Source: Brachybacterium sp. Z12 (GTDB lineage Bacteria > Actinomycetota > Actinomycetes > Actinomycetales > Dermabacteraceae). From it: a stretch of 64,000 bases of DNA. The notes under the pieces are model-generated. The model ran no database searches and was not told the origin of the DNA. It saw only the letters and a program-made list of their open reading frames with translations. The position numbers and the translations under genes were made by a program. This document shows, piece after piece, positions 27,901 to 37,450 of this stretch (the first letter of the stretch is position 1; every line of letters starts with the position of its first letter). The stretch lies in contig NZ_CP060496.1 in assembly GCF_014400405.1 (NCBI RefSeq), positions 2,356,001 through 2,420,000 of the forward strand. The letters run 5' to 3'.

Positions 27901-29448
27901 TCGGGGTCTCCTGGGTGACGTCGACGGTCATCGGGGTGCGCAGCGCGGGCGGGGCGTCCCCGGCGCGCTGCTCGATGAGCTCCTCGATCCTCGCCATCAG
28001 GGCGTTGCCGCGCCCCGGGGTGTCGGCCAGGTGGTCGCCGGGCAGCGGCGAATGCGGGCTCGAGGTGTGCGGGAGCCACTTCAGCCACTCCCACATCTCG
28101 CGGCTGGAGCGGGAGGTGATCGCGGCGATCGCGACCTCGGCCGGCGAGTGCAGGGAGAAGATCTGGGTGACGATGCCGCGGGCGACCCCGTCGGCCTCCC
28201 CGCCGCCGCCGGCGATCCCGAGGTTCCCGGCGTAGCGGAGCTCAGCGACCACCGGCACCCCGGCGATCAGCTTGTACTCCTCGTTCATGTCGTCGAGCAT
28301 GTCGTAGTACTTGGGGATCGCGTCGTTCTCCCCGGCATCTCGATGCCCACCCGGGATTCGGCGATGCCCAGGCCCAGCCGGACGGTGCCGAAGGCATTGT
28401 GCTCGGGCCGGTGGGTCCACAGCAGACGGCCCAGGCGGAAGGCGGCATCCACGGTGTCCGCCGCCGAAGGAGCCTCCACCAGGCGCACCGCCCGCTCGAG
28501 GTCCTGGGCAGCGGTGACCCGGCGCTTGAGGGAGGCCAGCCCCTCCTCGAAGTTCTTGATCTGGCGCTCGAGCACCTTCTTCTGCTGGAACTTTCGGTTC
28601 AGGTAACCGGCCGTGGCCATCATCGGCATCATGAACACGAACATGAGCGAGAACGGGCTGCGGGTCATCGAGAACATGAAGCCGCCCATGAGGATGGGGG
28701 CGAACATCATGAAGATCGGGAAGAACTGGGGCTGCGGCTCCTTCGGCGGGGTGGGCGCCTTGAGCGGCCGGTAGGGGAAGCGGGGCACCACCCGGGGAGA
28801 GCGGTTGAACTCCACCACCGGAGAGCTCGGGGCGGTCCCGCCGAGCCTGTGCAGCGCGATCACGGAGAACGTGGTCTGCCCGATGAGCACGGTGTCCGAG
28901 GGTCCGATCACCGCGCGCTGGACCTGCTCGCCGCCGATGACGACGCCGTTGGCGGACTGCAGGTCGACGATCTCGATCGAATCGCCGACGTTGATGCGGG
29001 CGTGCCGCTTGGAGAGCATCGGGTCGGCGATGCGGATGTCGAGGTCTCCCTCGCGCCCGATCACGCTCGAGCCCGTGGGCAGCGGGAACTCGCGCCCCGC
29101 CTCGGGACCGGTCAGGACACGCATCAGGGCGACCGCCGCGCCGCGCGACTCGGAGCGAGTGGCGTACTCGGTGGAGGAGCGGGCTATCGAGACCACGCTG
29201 CCGGAGCGCAGACCGGCCTGGATCAGGTCGATCTCGCGATCCAGGGAGCGCACGCCCTTCGCCCCGGCGCCCGCGCCGGGATCCTGGACCTGCAGCGTCA
29301 GCCCCTCCGGCACCTCCGCGTCACCGCGCAGGGGATCGGCGGAGTACAGGGCGCCGGCGACGTCGGCGACCGTCGCCGTAGCGTCGGCCGTGACCTCGAT
29401 ATCGGTCAGCCGGTCCTCGGGCCTGCGCAGCGTGAGCTTGATGCGCAT
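24983..29448 (-). CDS. EssC-like FtsK/SpoIIIE ATPase of a type VII-like system (one apparent frameshift)
   Basis: About 1488 aa after restoring one base. Membrane motor of WXG100 export. Order: a beta-rich N-terminal region (1-95), an FHA domain (about 120-185: VIGREGDLDIRI, SKRHARI, SANGVVI), the motif SPRVVPRFPYRP, two membrane helices (about 245-290), a coiled linker, then three P-loop ATPase domains. D1 has GGTTGAGKSE (about 705) and IIIVDEFAAL; D2 has GTGGSGKST (about 1030) and LLLVDGMAAF; D3 has GPMGSGRTT (about 1308) with Arg for the Walker Lys. The layout is that of Firmicutes EssC, not of split EccCa/EccCb. The frame breaks at CCCC 28330-28333; one base restores EMPGENDAIPKYYDML. Confidence 0.9.
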
Positions 29449-29561
29449 CGGTGTTCCTCCCCCTCAGCGGACCCTTCGGCCGCCTGCCGCAGCGCCCCTC
29501 GGGGCAGCCCGCTCTTCAGTTGCTGTACGTGCTGTCTCCGCCCGGTGTGCCGGGTGCAGTC

Positions 29562-30272
29562 TCAGTCCTCGTCGGCGTCGTGCGCCTCATCCAGCAGCGG
29601 CAGATCTTCCCTGGTGACCAGGCGCGAGAAGACGGCGTGCTCCACCAGTCGGGCGCGCCGGTTGCTGGCGAGTTTGCCGGGGCCGCCGCGCAGACCGCGC
29701 ACGCCGAGCCTGTCGAGCTTGTCGCAGACGTTGTCGAGCTTGCGGTTGAACTTCGTCAGCGGCCATCCCAGTCGGGTGGAGGCCTGCGCCGAGGTCGGCA
29801 CCGAGCTCATCCCCGACCCCTCACGGGTGAGCATGGGCTCGGCGAGCGCGAGGATCAGCAGCTTCTGGCTCGGGGTGAGCTGCACCGAGCCGACAGTGGT
29901 CTCACCCGCCGGATCCTCAGGGCCCGCGATCCGTGCGAACTCGGGCGAATCCGCATGCACCGAGAGGTCATAGGTGGTGGGCCCAGCGGTGAAGACGACC
30001 TTGGTGACGTCGAAGACCAGCGGGATGCGCGCGCCGGGGGCGAGCCACGCCTGCATCGACCCGGTGCCGTCGGTGATGGTCGCGGACAGGCGCGAGCCGA
30101 TGTTCACCAGCCACCACATCGATTCCACCTGGACGATGGTGAGGAACCGTCGGTGCAGGAAGGGGTTGTCCTCGTCGATGTCGAGGTCGGCCTCACGGCC
30201 GATCGTGAGCTCCTCCCCGTCCTCGACGCGGAACCACTCCCCGCAGAACTCGACCGAAATCGTCGACGCCAT
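29562..30272 (-). CDS. FHA-domain protein with C-terminal helical (HTH-like) region
   Basis: 236 aa, no membrane segment. Residues about 1-100 form an FHA-like fold (LTIGREADLDID, NPFLHRRF), which would bind phosphothreonine. Residues about 130-215 are helical and resemble a winged-helix DNA-binding domain (LTPSQKLLILALAEPML, TKFNRKLDNVCDKLDRLGV). It lies between the kinase (60 bp upstream) and the EssC-like gene (113 bp downstream). A phospho-dependent regulator or adaptor is the natural reading, but DNA binding is not shown by the sequence. Confidence 0.7.
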   Translation of the reverse strand: MASTISVEFCGEWFRVEDGEELTIGREADLDIDEDNPFLHRRFLTIVQVESMWWLVNIGSRLSATITDGTGSMQAWLAPGARIPLVFDVTKVVFTAGPTTYDLSVHADSPEFARIAGPEDPAGETTVGSVQLTPSQKLLILALAEPMLTREGSGMSSVPTSAQASTRLGWPLTKFNRKLDNVCDKLDRLGVRGLRGGPGKLASNRRARLVEHAVFSRLVTREDLPLLDEAHDADED

Positions 30273-30332
30273 CGTCAGCCATCCCCTCTGTCGTCATCAC
30301 CGATCATGGATGAACCGTACCCGTCAGCCGAC

Positions 30333-31976
30333 TCACAGACATTCCTCTGCCGCGACGCTCGCGCCGCCGTTGGGATTGACCGTCGTGACCTCGATGCACC
30401 GTTCGGGGAGGCGCGGCGGGATCTGCACGACGATCGAGTTGTCCCCGTGCACCTCGTGCTGGACCCCATACTGCTCGTAGTTGGCGGGCATGTCCTTCCA
30501 CTGGACTATGTAGTGCTCGTCCTGGGTGACACCGGCGGGAGGTTCCCAGGAGATCCGGGCCCGACCCGGCTGGCCCGTGCCCTCTTCCGGCGCAATGACC
30601 GCGATGTCGAGGTCGGTCGGGGGTTCCAGCGCGACACCCTTCTGGGTCGCGACGTTGATCTCGGAGGTCGCGACGGGGGTCGGCTCGGGGATGAGGAAAT
30701 AGCGGACTCCGAGTGTGGCGCCGACGCCGAGCAGGATCACCAGCACCGCGGCGAGCGTGACGAAGGGCCACACGGGCGTGCTGGCCGTCTGCTCGTCCGC
30801 CGTCTCGGTCCCCGGGGCCGGCAGGGGTGAGGCCGCGGAAGCGGCGGGCAGGCGCGCGCCGGCCGGGCGCAGCATCGTCGCCTCGCTGGCGTCGTCCTCC
30901 GGCGCGGAGGGCCCGGTCCCGCCGCCCGGGGCCGACGGGGAGCCGAACGCCGGGGCGACGCCGGCGTACGGATCGAGCCTGCGCCGCGTCCCGGGGCCGG
31001 TGGTGCTGCCCGTGTCCGGGTCGACGGTGGCGACCTTGCGGATCCGGGTGTGCATGTCGAGGTCGTCGTCCTCGGCGCTGTGGGCTGCGCCGGTCCCGCG
31101 CTCGTCGAGCACGTCCATCTGGGTCACCGGCAGCGAGAGCGCGAGCTCCACCTGCTGCAGGCCCCGGCCGAAGGCCAGCGCGGTGTCGTACCGGCCGGAC
31201 TGTTCCTTCGCCATCGCGATCGAGAGCACCCGGTTCAGCTCTGCGGGCACATCGGGCCGGTTCAGCGGGACCAGCGGCTCGCTGGAGATCCGATGGATGA
31301 GGTCGGAGGCGGTGTTCCGCTGCCCGCGCCGTTCGAAGGGGGTCTGCCCGGCCAGCAGGGAGTACACGGTGGCGGCCAGCGAGAACACGTCGGAGCGCAC
31401 ATCGGCGCGGGGCGGGTCGGCGAAGAACTCCGGCGGGGACCACGGGATCGACATCCCCTGGGAGTCCTCGACGTCGTCGCCCTGTCCCGTGGCGATGGAG
31501 ATGCCGAAGTCCGTGAGCGCAGGCCGGTTATAGTCGGTGACCAGGATGTTCGCCGGTTTGATGTCCCGGTGAAGGATCCCTGCCCGATGAGCGGTCTCCA
31601 CGGCACCGGCGATCTGGACGCCCACGCGCAGCGCCTCGGCGACGGTGATCCGCTCCTTGCGGAAGCGCACCCCGTAATTGGGTCGCGGGCAGTACTCCAT
31701 GACGATGTACGGACGGTTGTCGTCGGAGACCTCCGCCTGATGGATCGTCACGATCGAGGGGTGGGTCGACATCTGCGCCATCACGTTGGCCTCGGCGTCG
31801 AACTGCCGGCGCACCGACTCGTCGAGGACGTTGGACAGCAGCACCTTGATCGCCACTCGCCGCTGCGGGCGGAACTGGCGATACAGGAAGACGTCGGCGA
31901 ACCCGCCGGAGCCCAGCAGCTGCTCGTACTCGTACCCGCTGAGCCTGGGCGGGGGCGAAGGTGGTCTCGAGCTCAT
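30333..31976 (-). CDS. Membrane Ser/Thr protein kinase with extracellular FN3-like domain
   Basis: 547 aa. N-terminal Hanks-type kinase (about 12-275): Gly loop LGSGGFADV, Lys in AIKVLL, catalytic loop HRDIKPANIL (about 134), DFG in LTDFGIS (about 154), and PWSPPEFF in place of APE. All catalytic residues are present. A linker rich in Thr/Pro/Ser follows (likely autophosphorylation sites), then one membrane helix (about 400-425) and an extracellular stretch of about 110 aa that looks like an FN3 domain (ARISWEPPAG, HYIVQWKD, CIEVTTVNPNG). PASTA repeats are absent. The ATG overlaps the stop of the FHA gene (ATGA). Confidence 0.92.
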   Translation of the reverse strand: MSSRPPSPPPRLSGYEYEQLLGSGGFADVFLYRQFRPQRRVAIKVLLSNVLDESVRRQFDAEANVMAQMSTHPSIVTIHQAEVSDDNRPYIVMEYCPRPNYGVRFRKERITVAEALRVGVQIAGAVETAHRAGILHRDIKPANILVTDYNRPALTDFGISIATGQGDDVEDSQGMSIPWSPPEFFADPPRADVRSDVFSLAATVYSLLAGQTPFERRGQRNTASDLIHRISSEPLVPLNRPDVPAELNRVLSIAMAKEQSGRYDTALAFGRGLQQVELALSLPVTQMDVLDERGTGAAHSAEDDDLDMHTRIRKVATVDPDTGSTTGPGTRRRLDPYAGVAPAFGSPSAPGGGTGPSAPEDDASEATMLRPAGARLPAASAASPLPAPGTETADEQTASTPVWPFVTLAAVLVILLGVGATLGVRYFLIPEPTPVATSEINVATQKGVALEPPTDLDIAVIAPEEGTGQPGRARISWEPPAGVTQDEHYIVQWKDMPANYEQYGVQHEVHGDNSIVVQIPPRLPERCIEVTTVNPNGGASVAAEECL

Positions 31977-34562
31977 ACCCGCTCCCCGAACGTCAGATGC
32001 ACATCGTCTCCCAGATCCAGGCGGTCGCCGTGGTGGAGGACCACTCCCTCACGCGTTCGCAGCCGGACCGGCTCGTAGCCCTCGCGATGGAGGGTGGTCC
32101 CGTTCGTGGTGCCGAGGTCGAGCGCCACCACGTGCCAGCCCTCCAGACGCAGCTCCAGATGCGAGCGCGAGATGTCCTGCTGGGGGCTGGGGACCGTGAT
32201 CAGCTGCGGCACCTCGCTCCCGCTCACACGGGAAGCCCGGGGTCTGCGGCCGATGATCGCGGTGCGGTCGAGCACGAATCGTTCGCCGCCCGTGATCGTG
32301 ACCGCTCCCAGCGGGGGCGCACGACGGTGCGCGGATCCCTCGGCAGCGGAGCGCCGCAGGCGCGGCAGACGGAACGCTCCGGAGAGTTCGCATGCCCGTT
32401 GGGGCAGACCAGGCCGGTGAGGCTCACCCCACCGCCGACCACCTGTCCCGGACTGCCCGCGAAGGAGGCCGGGCCGGGCCCCTTGTGAGGCGGCAGCGCC
32501 TGCTGGGCTGCCGCCGGAGGGCTGGAGGAGCGACCGGGTGCGGTGCGCTGGCATGGCGATCGGTCGCCGCCGGGCCTGCATGGGGGCTGCCGGCGCGTGC
32601 CCCGGGGCAGCGTCCCAGGACGGTGGGTGGACGGCGGCCGGGGGCTGCGGGTGCTGACGCGGCGCAGGAGGGCCGGACGGCGGGAACCCGACCTGGTGGC
32701 CCGCAGCTCCAGGGTCGGCGGGGCCGTGGGGATACTGCTGAGGCTGTCCGGTCGGCGTCCGATTGCCCACCTGCTGGCTGGCGTCACCGGTGGTCATCGG
32801 ACCGCCCCGCCGAGGAGTCTGTGCAGGCTGGGCCGGCGCTGCGGGTGGAGCTGCCGGCATGGGCCCGGATCCGGTGTTCGGCGCGGGCGGGCGCTGTGCC
32901 ATGTGGACCTGCGGATAGTCAGGCTCCGAGCGGGTCACCTCGGTGGCGCGCCGCGCGGCGGTCTGGGCGATCTCCGGAGCGGTGCGTCCCACCCCGGGGA
33001 CCCAGTCGATGAAATCGCCGGGATCGGCAGGCTGCGGAGCCGGCTCGGCGGAGGACTGGCCCGCGGCAGCGGCCTCGGAGGGGGCAGGATCCGGCACCGA
33101 GCGGGAAGGGTCGGTCGACGGCTTCGCGGGCGGTTCGTCCCCGTCCTCGTCCTCGCTGCGACGCACGGCGGCGTCCTCTATGCGCCGGAAGATGGTCTTT
33201 CCGAAGAGGTCGTCGTACGCGCCGGTGTTCTCGACCTCGCCCGTGACCGGTTGCGGTGCTGCGCGGCGGCGCGATGGCCGTACCGGAGCGTCCTCCGTCT
33301 CGTGCTCGCCGTCGTCGATCGGTGCGATCTGGGTGGGCGCGGAAGTGAAGCCGTCCTCCTCGTCGATCGGTGCGATCTGGGTGGGCGGGGAGTCGAAGTC
33401 GTCCTCCTCCGGCGGCGCGGGCGTGGGGATCGAGGCCGACGGGGTCGGGGCCGGGCCGCCGGACGCCGTCGGGTCCTGTCCCGCCTCGGTCGTCGAGGGC
33501 GGAGCAGCGGCGGCGGAGCGCCGGCTGCGGTCGAACAGCGACGTGCTGACGAGACGGCGCTTTGCAGCAGGCGCGGCTCTCGGAGCTTCGGTGCGCGTCG
33601 CCGGGGTGGGGAGCGGGGCCGGGGCGGTGTCGGCGTCGGTGTCGGTGTCGGTGGCAGTCGTGTTCGAGGGTTCAGCGACAGCCCGCGCACCCGCCGGGGC
33701 AGCAGCCGAGGTGGCTGCAGGAGCAGGATCCGGCGCAGGTGCCGGGGCCGGGGCGGGGGCGTCCCAGGAGTGGTGGTCGGACGGTCGGTGAAGAGGCCGT
33801 CGAACATGTTGGGGCCTGAGGGTTCCGGTGCGGGGGCGGGGCGTGCCGCCGCTCTGCTCGTCCCTGCTCGGGAGATGGACGGCGGCATCTCTCCCGCCGC
33901 CCTGTCCGCGGTCGGAGGTTTGATCAGCGGTGCCGCAGCGGTGCTGCCGGCCGGTTTCGGCGGAGGTTTCGGTGCCGAGGCACGGCGCTTCTTCGCCTCG
34001 GGGTCCTCGATCGAGCGGCCGTCCTTCTCGACCAGCTCGGCCAGGGCCGCGCGCTCGGCGTCCTCGAGCCCCGCCGGGTCGACCGTGGCGTGCACGAACC
34101 CGCGCACAGGGATGATGCCCGCCTGAACCCGGGGGCGCCGATCGGCTCCTCTGCAGGGAGATCACCGAAGGCGGTGCGCTGCACACCCTCGACGGTCTTC
34201 AGCACGAAGGGCTCGTCCTCCGTCCCCGCGATCAGCTCAGATCCGTCTGCGGTGTAGACGGCGATCGGCGTCGTGCCCTTGACGCCGAACGTGCCGGTGG
34301 TGCCGTCGTGGAAGCCGAACAGCAGCGCCTTGATCTTGTCTACGCTCTCGAGCTCACCGGCTTCGATGAACGCATCGAGGAACTCCTCGGGGGCCGGGTT
34401 GCGGCCCAGCACCTCCCAGGCCGCCTCCGTGACCTGCTTGCGCATGCCCGGGACCAGGACCACCCAGGCGTTCTCCCGGACCACCAGCGTGGCAGGTCCA
34501 GGCCGGACCCAGGTCCCGACCCCGAGCAGGTTCTGGGTCGCTGCGCCGTTCTCCGTGCTCAT
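31973..34562 (-). CDS. Large zinc-ribbon FHA protein (at least four frame breaks)
   Basis: About 864 aa if all breaks are errors. N-terminal folded domain (1-145, starting MSTENGAATQNLL) of no family I recognise; then a charged segment (LEDAERAALAELVEKDGRS), a very long Pro/Ala/Thr-rich linker with a twice-repeated PPTQIAPID-type segment, a zinc ribbon (CPNGHANSPERSVCRACG) and a C-terminal FHA domain (AIIGRRP, ISRSHLELR, LGTTNGTTL). Breaks: near 34131 (G5/C3 run), 33757-33770, 32470-32620 (two losses or one gain; not resolvable), and G5 run 32312-32316. Low-complexity sequence makes the middle part uncertain. It overlaps the kinase and phosphatase genes by ATGA, so it is a likely kinase substrate or adaptor. 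Confidence 0.78.
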
Positions 34563-35442
34563 CTGCTCTCGCCGCCACCTTCGCGCAGGGCTCGCGGGAG
34601 GGTGTCCTCATCGATCTCGAACATGTCGTCCTGCGGGGCTGCCCCGGATCTGCTGGTCGTGTTCTCCGCGACCCGGGACTGGCCGACCACCTCGACCGCT
34701 TCGACCACGACCACGCTGACGTTGTCGTGGCCGCCGCCGTCGAGCGCACGGCCCACCAGGTCCTGGCTGAGGGTGCGCACGTCCGCAGGGCTGCGCAGCA
34801 GCCTCTCGATGGCGGTGTCGTCGACCTCCCCGGTCAGTCCATCGGAGCAGATCAGCATCCGGTCCCCCGCTTCGGCGGGGATCAGCCAGTAGTCCGGATC
34901 GGATTCCGGACCGGCTCCCAGGGCACGGGTGACCATGTGGCGGTAGGGGTGGATCTTGGCCTGCTCCGCGGTGAGCTCACCGCGGTCCATCAGCTCCTGG
35001 ACCACCGAGTGGTCCACGCTCACCTGCTCGAAGATCTCACCGGAGAGGCGATAGACGCGGGAGTCGCCCAGGTTGAGCACGACCCAGTAGCCCACGCCGT
35101 CCAGCACCATCGTCGCGACCACTGCGACCGTGGTGCCCGCACCCAGGGTGCTCTCGCCTCCGAGCTCTCCGATGCGGGTGGCCGCCGAGCGCAGCGCCTC
35201 CCCAGCTGCTCGACGGTCACGTTCTCCTGGATGGTGAGCTTCTCGAACTCCTCGACGGCGATCGCGCTGGCGACCTCCCCCGCGTTGTGTCCGCCCATCC
35301 CGTCCGCGACCAGATAGATCGGCGGAGCGTTGAGGATGCTGTCCTCATTGGTGGCGCGCACATGGCCGACGTGCGTCGCAGCAGCGGAGACGACCCGGAT
35401 CGTGCCGGTGAGGTCCGGATCGGACAGGGAACGGTCGATCAC
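34559..35442 (-). CDS. PP2C-family Ser/Thr phosphatase (one apparent frameshift)
   Basis: 294 aa after restoring one base. Metal-dependent phosphatase that would reverse the neighbouring kinase. Motifs: RATNEDS (29-35), VADGMGGHNAGEVAS, LGDSRVYRL, VTRALG, SDGLTGEV, and GGGHDNVSVVVVE. No membrane helix, so cytosolic. The frame breaks at the CCCC run 35200-35203; one base more restores EQLGEALRSAATRIGELGG. It overlaps both neighbours by four bases (RDD-FHA upstream, FHA protein downstream). Confidence 0.93.
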
Positions 35443-37450
35443 TGCGCCCTCTCCACGGACAGGGTCCGGTCCCCGAGCGTGAGCTGGGCCCCGGCGGGCA
35501 GCACCGTCGGCGAGTTCGGCACCAGGTTCTCCCGGGTGCCGTCCTCGCGGAGGATCGTCGATCCGTTGGTGGAGCCGAGGTCGGTGACCGTGATGTCATC
35601 CCCGGTGCCGTCGATCTGGAGGTGCGTCTTGGACACCGACCGGGTGTCGTCCTGCAACACGAACAGCACCTCGTTCCCTGGCGCTGAGGGGTTCCTCCCG
35701 ATGACCACGGCCCTCTCGACGATGCGCTCGGCGCCGTCATCGGCGGTCAGGCGGAGCTTCTTCACATCCGGCAGGCGCACGGGCGAGATTCGGGTCTGCT
35801 CGAGATCACCGAGCGGCTCATCCGGCTCGGACAGCCGGGTCTGCTCGTCCACCTCGGCGCCCCAGGCATCCGTGGTGAGATCGCTGGGGGCCCCGGCCTG
35901 CTCGTGGCCCGGATTCGCGGAGCCCCAGCCACCGGCGACGTCCTGGCCTGCGTCACCGCCACCGTAGGGCGGCTGTCCTCCATAGGGCGCGGGCGGCGTC
36001 GGATCCTGCGCCGGGGTGGGCGGAGCCCATCCCTGTGCAGCACCCCGGCGACGTCCTGGGACCCGGGCTGGGGATCGCCTGCAGGCTGGTCCCAGGGCTG
36101 CGCCGGCGGCTGACCCCATTCGGGCTGCGGCGAGGGCGCAGGCTGGTCCCAGGGCTGCAGCGGCTGCTCGGCGGGCTGGCCCCATCCCTGCGACGACGCG
36201 GCCGCCTCGTCCCAGGGCTGCGACGGCGCGGCCGGCTGGTCCCAGGGCTGCGACGGCGGGACCGGATCCACCGCTGGGGGCTGCCATCCACCAGAACTCG
36301 TCCCCGGCGCTGCCGAGGGCTCCGGGGCGGATGCCGGAACGGCCCAGCCTGTGCTCGCCGCCGGGGCCTCCGGCGCCGAGCCGCTCGATACCGGCGGGGC
36401 GTAAGGGCTCGGAGCCATCTGCTGGCCCCCGCCCCAGGCACCGGAGGCGGGTGCCGACGGCGGCACCGGCGCGGAGCCGGCTCCGTCGCTCCACGCAGAG
36501 CCGGGCTCGGAGAGCAGGTTCTGATGGGTGGAGACCGCGACCGACGGGGCGCCGAGGTAGTGCTCGGCGCTCTCGCGCTCGAAGTCATCGGGGCGCGGCT
36601 GCATCGGGTTGCGCCCCTCCTTGACGTCCACGACCACCGAATCGATGACCCTGTCGTGGAATCCGCGCAGGTGCTTCTTGGGGTCGAGGAAGATCGACAG
36701 CGCCATGACCGGCGGGACCAGCCCGTAGAGGAGCGAGCGCCCCAGAGAACGCACGAATCCGATGGGCCCCGCCTGACCGGTCCGGGTGATCCGCAGACCG
36801 AGGATCAGCTTGCCGAGGGTGAACCCCTTCGCTCCGGCCAGCCAGATCATCAGCAGGTGATAGGCGACGGGCAGCGCCACGCCCACGCCGATCAGGATCT
36901 GCGGGAGCAGTCCGATCGTCTCGGAGGTCAGCATCAGCACGAGCCCGATGATCAGCGGCACCGTCACCACGGTGGCGATCACAGAGTCCACGAGGACGGC
37001 CAGGAGTCGTTTGAGAGGGGAGCCGGGGACGCAGCCGTCCAATGGGCGCTCCATCGGCTGTCCCGCGGGCTGTGCACCGGGCACAGGGGCCGGGGAGCCC
37101 GGGCCGCTGGGCATGCCCGGTGCGGATCCCGGTCCTGGCTGGTTCATCGGAGGCTGGGTGACCATCATCTGATCGTACTGTTCCTGGGAGCGCAGCGATG
37201 TCGCGCCGGGGCCCCTCGGTTCGAGGGACTCGCGGGAGACCAGCTCGATGCCCTCATCCTCCGGGTTCTGCTCGGGAGCGCTGCCGAGGTCCCGCGTCCG
37301 CTGCTTGGGGGCCTGCGACCAGGCGCCCGGTGCGTCGGTGGCACGTCGTTCGTACGGTGACTCCTGGTAGCGCGCCCCGCACTCCCCGCAGATCGCCGCG
37401 CCCTCGGACAGCAGGCTCCCGCAGGTGCTGCAGTATCGCGTCTGGCTCAT
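35439..37450 (-). CDS. Zinc-ribbon / RDD membrane / FHA protein (one apparent frameshift)
   Basis: About 670 aa after restoring one base. Order: N-terminal zinc ribbon (CSTCGSLLSEGAAICGECG, 8-26), linker, RDD domain with three helices (about 135-270; LKRLLAVLVDSVIA, LGKLILGLRITR, RGFHDRVIDSVVV), a long cytoplasmic Gln/Trp/Pro-rich region with repeated SQPWDQPA-like units, and a C-terminal FHA domain (VIGRNPSAP, SVSKTHLQI, LGSTNGSTI). The break is at CCCC 36043-36046; one base more gives DVAGGAAQGWAPP. It would hold an FHA domain at the membrane near the kinase. It overlaps PP2C and the transglutaminase-like gene by ATGA. Confidence 0.88.

Noticed and set aside
25754..28606. 950-codon open frame on the plus strand
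   Set aside because: It is exactly opposite the EssC-like gene, has the His/Arg/Val/Gly-rich composition of an antisense frame in GC-rich DNA, and shows no family motif.
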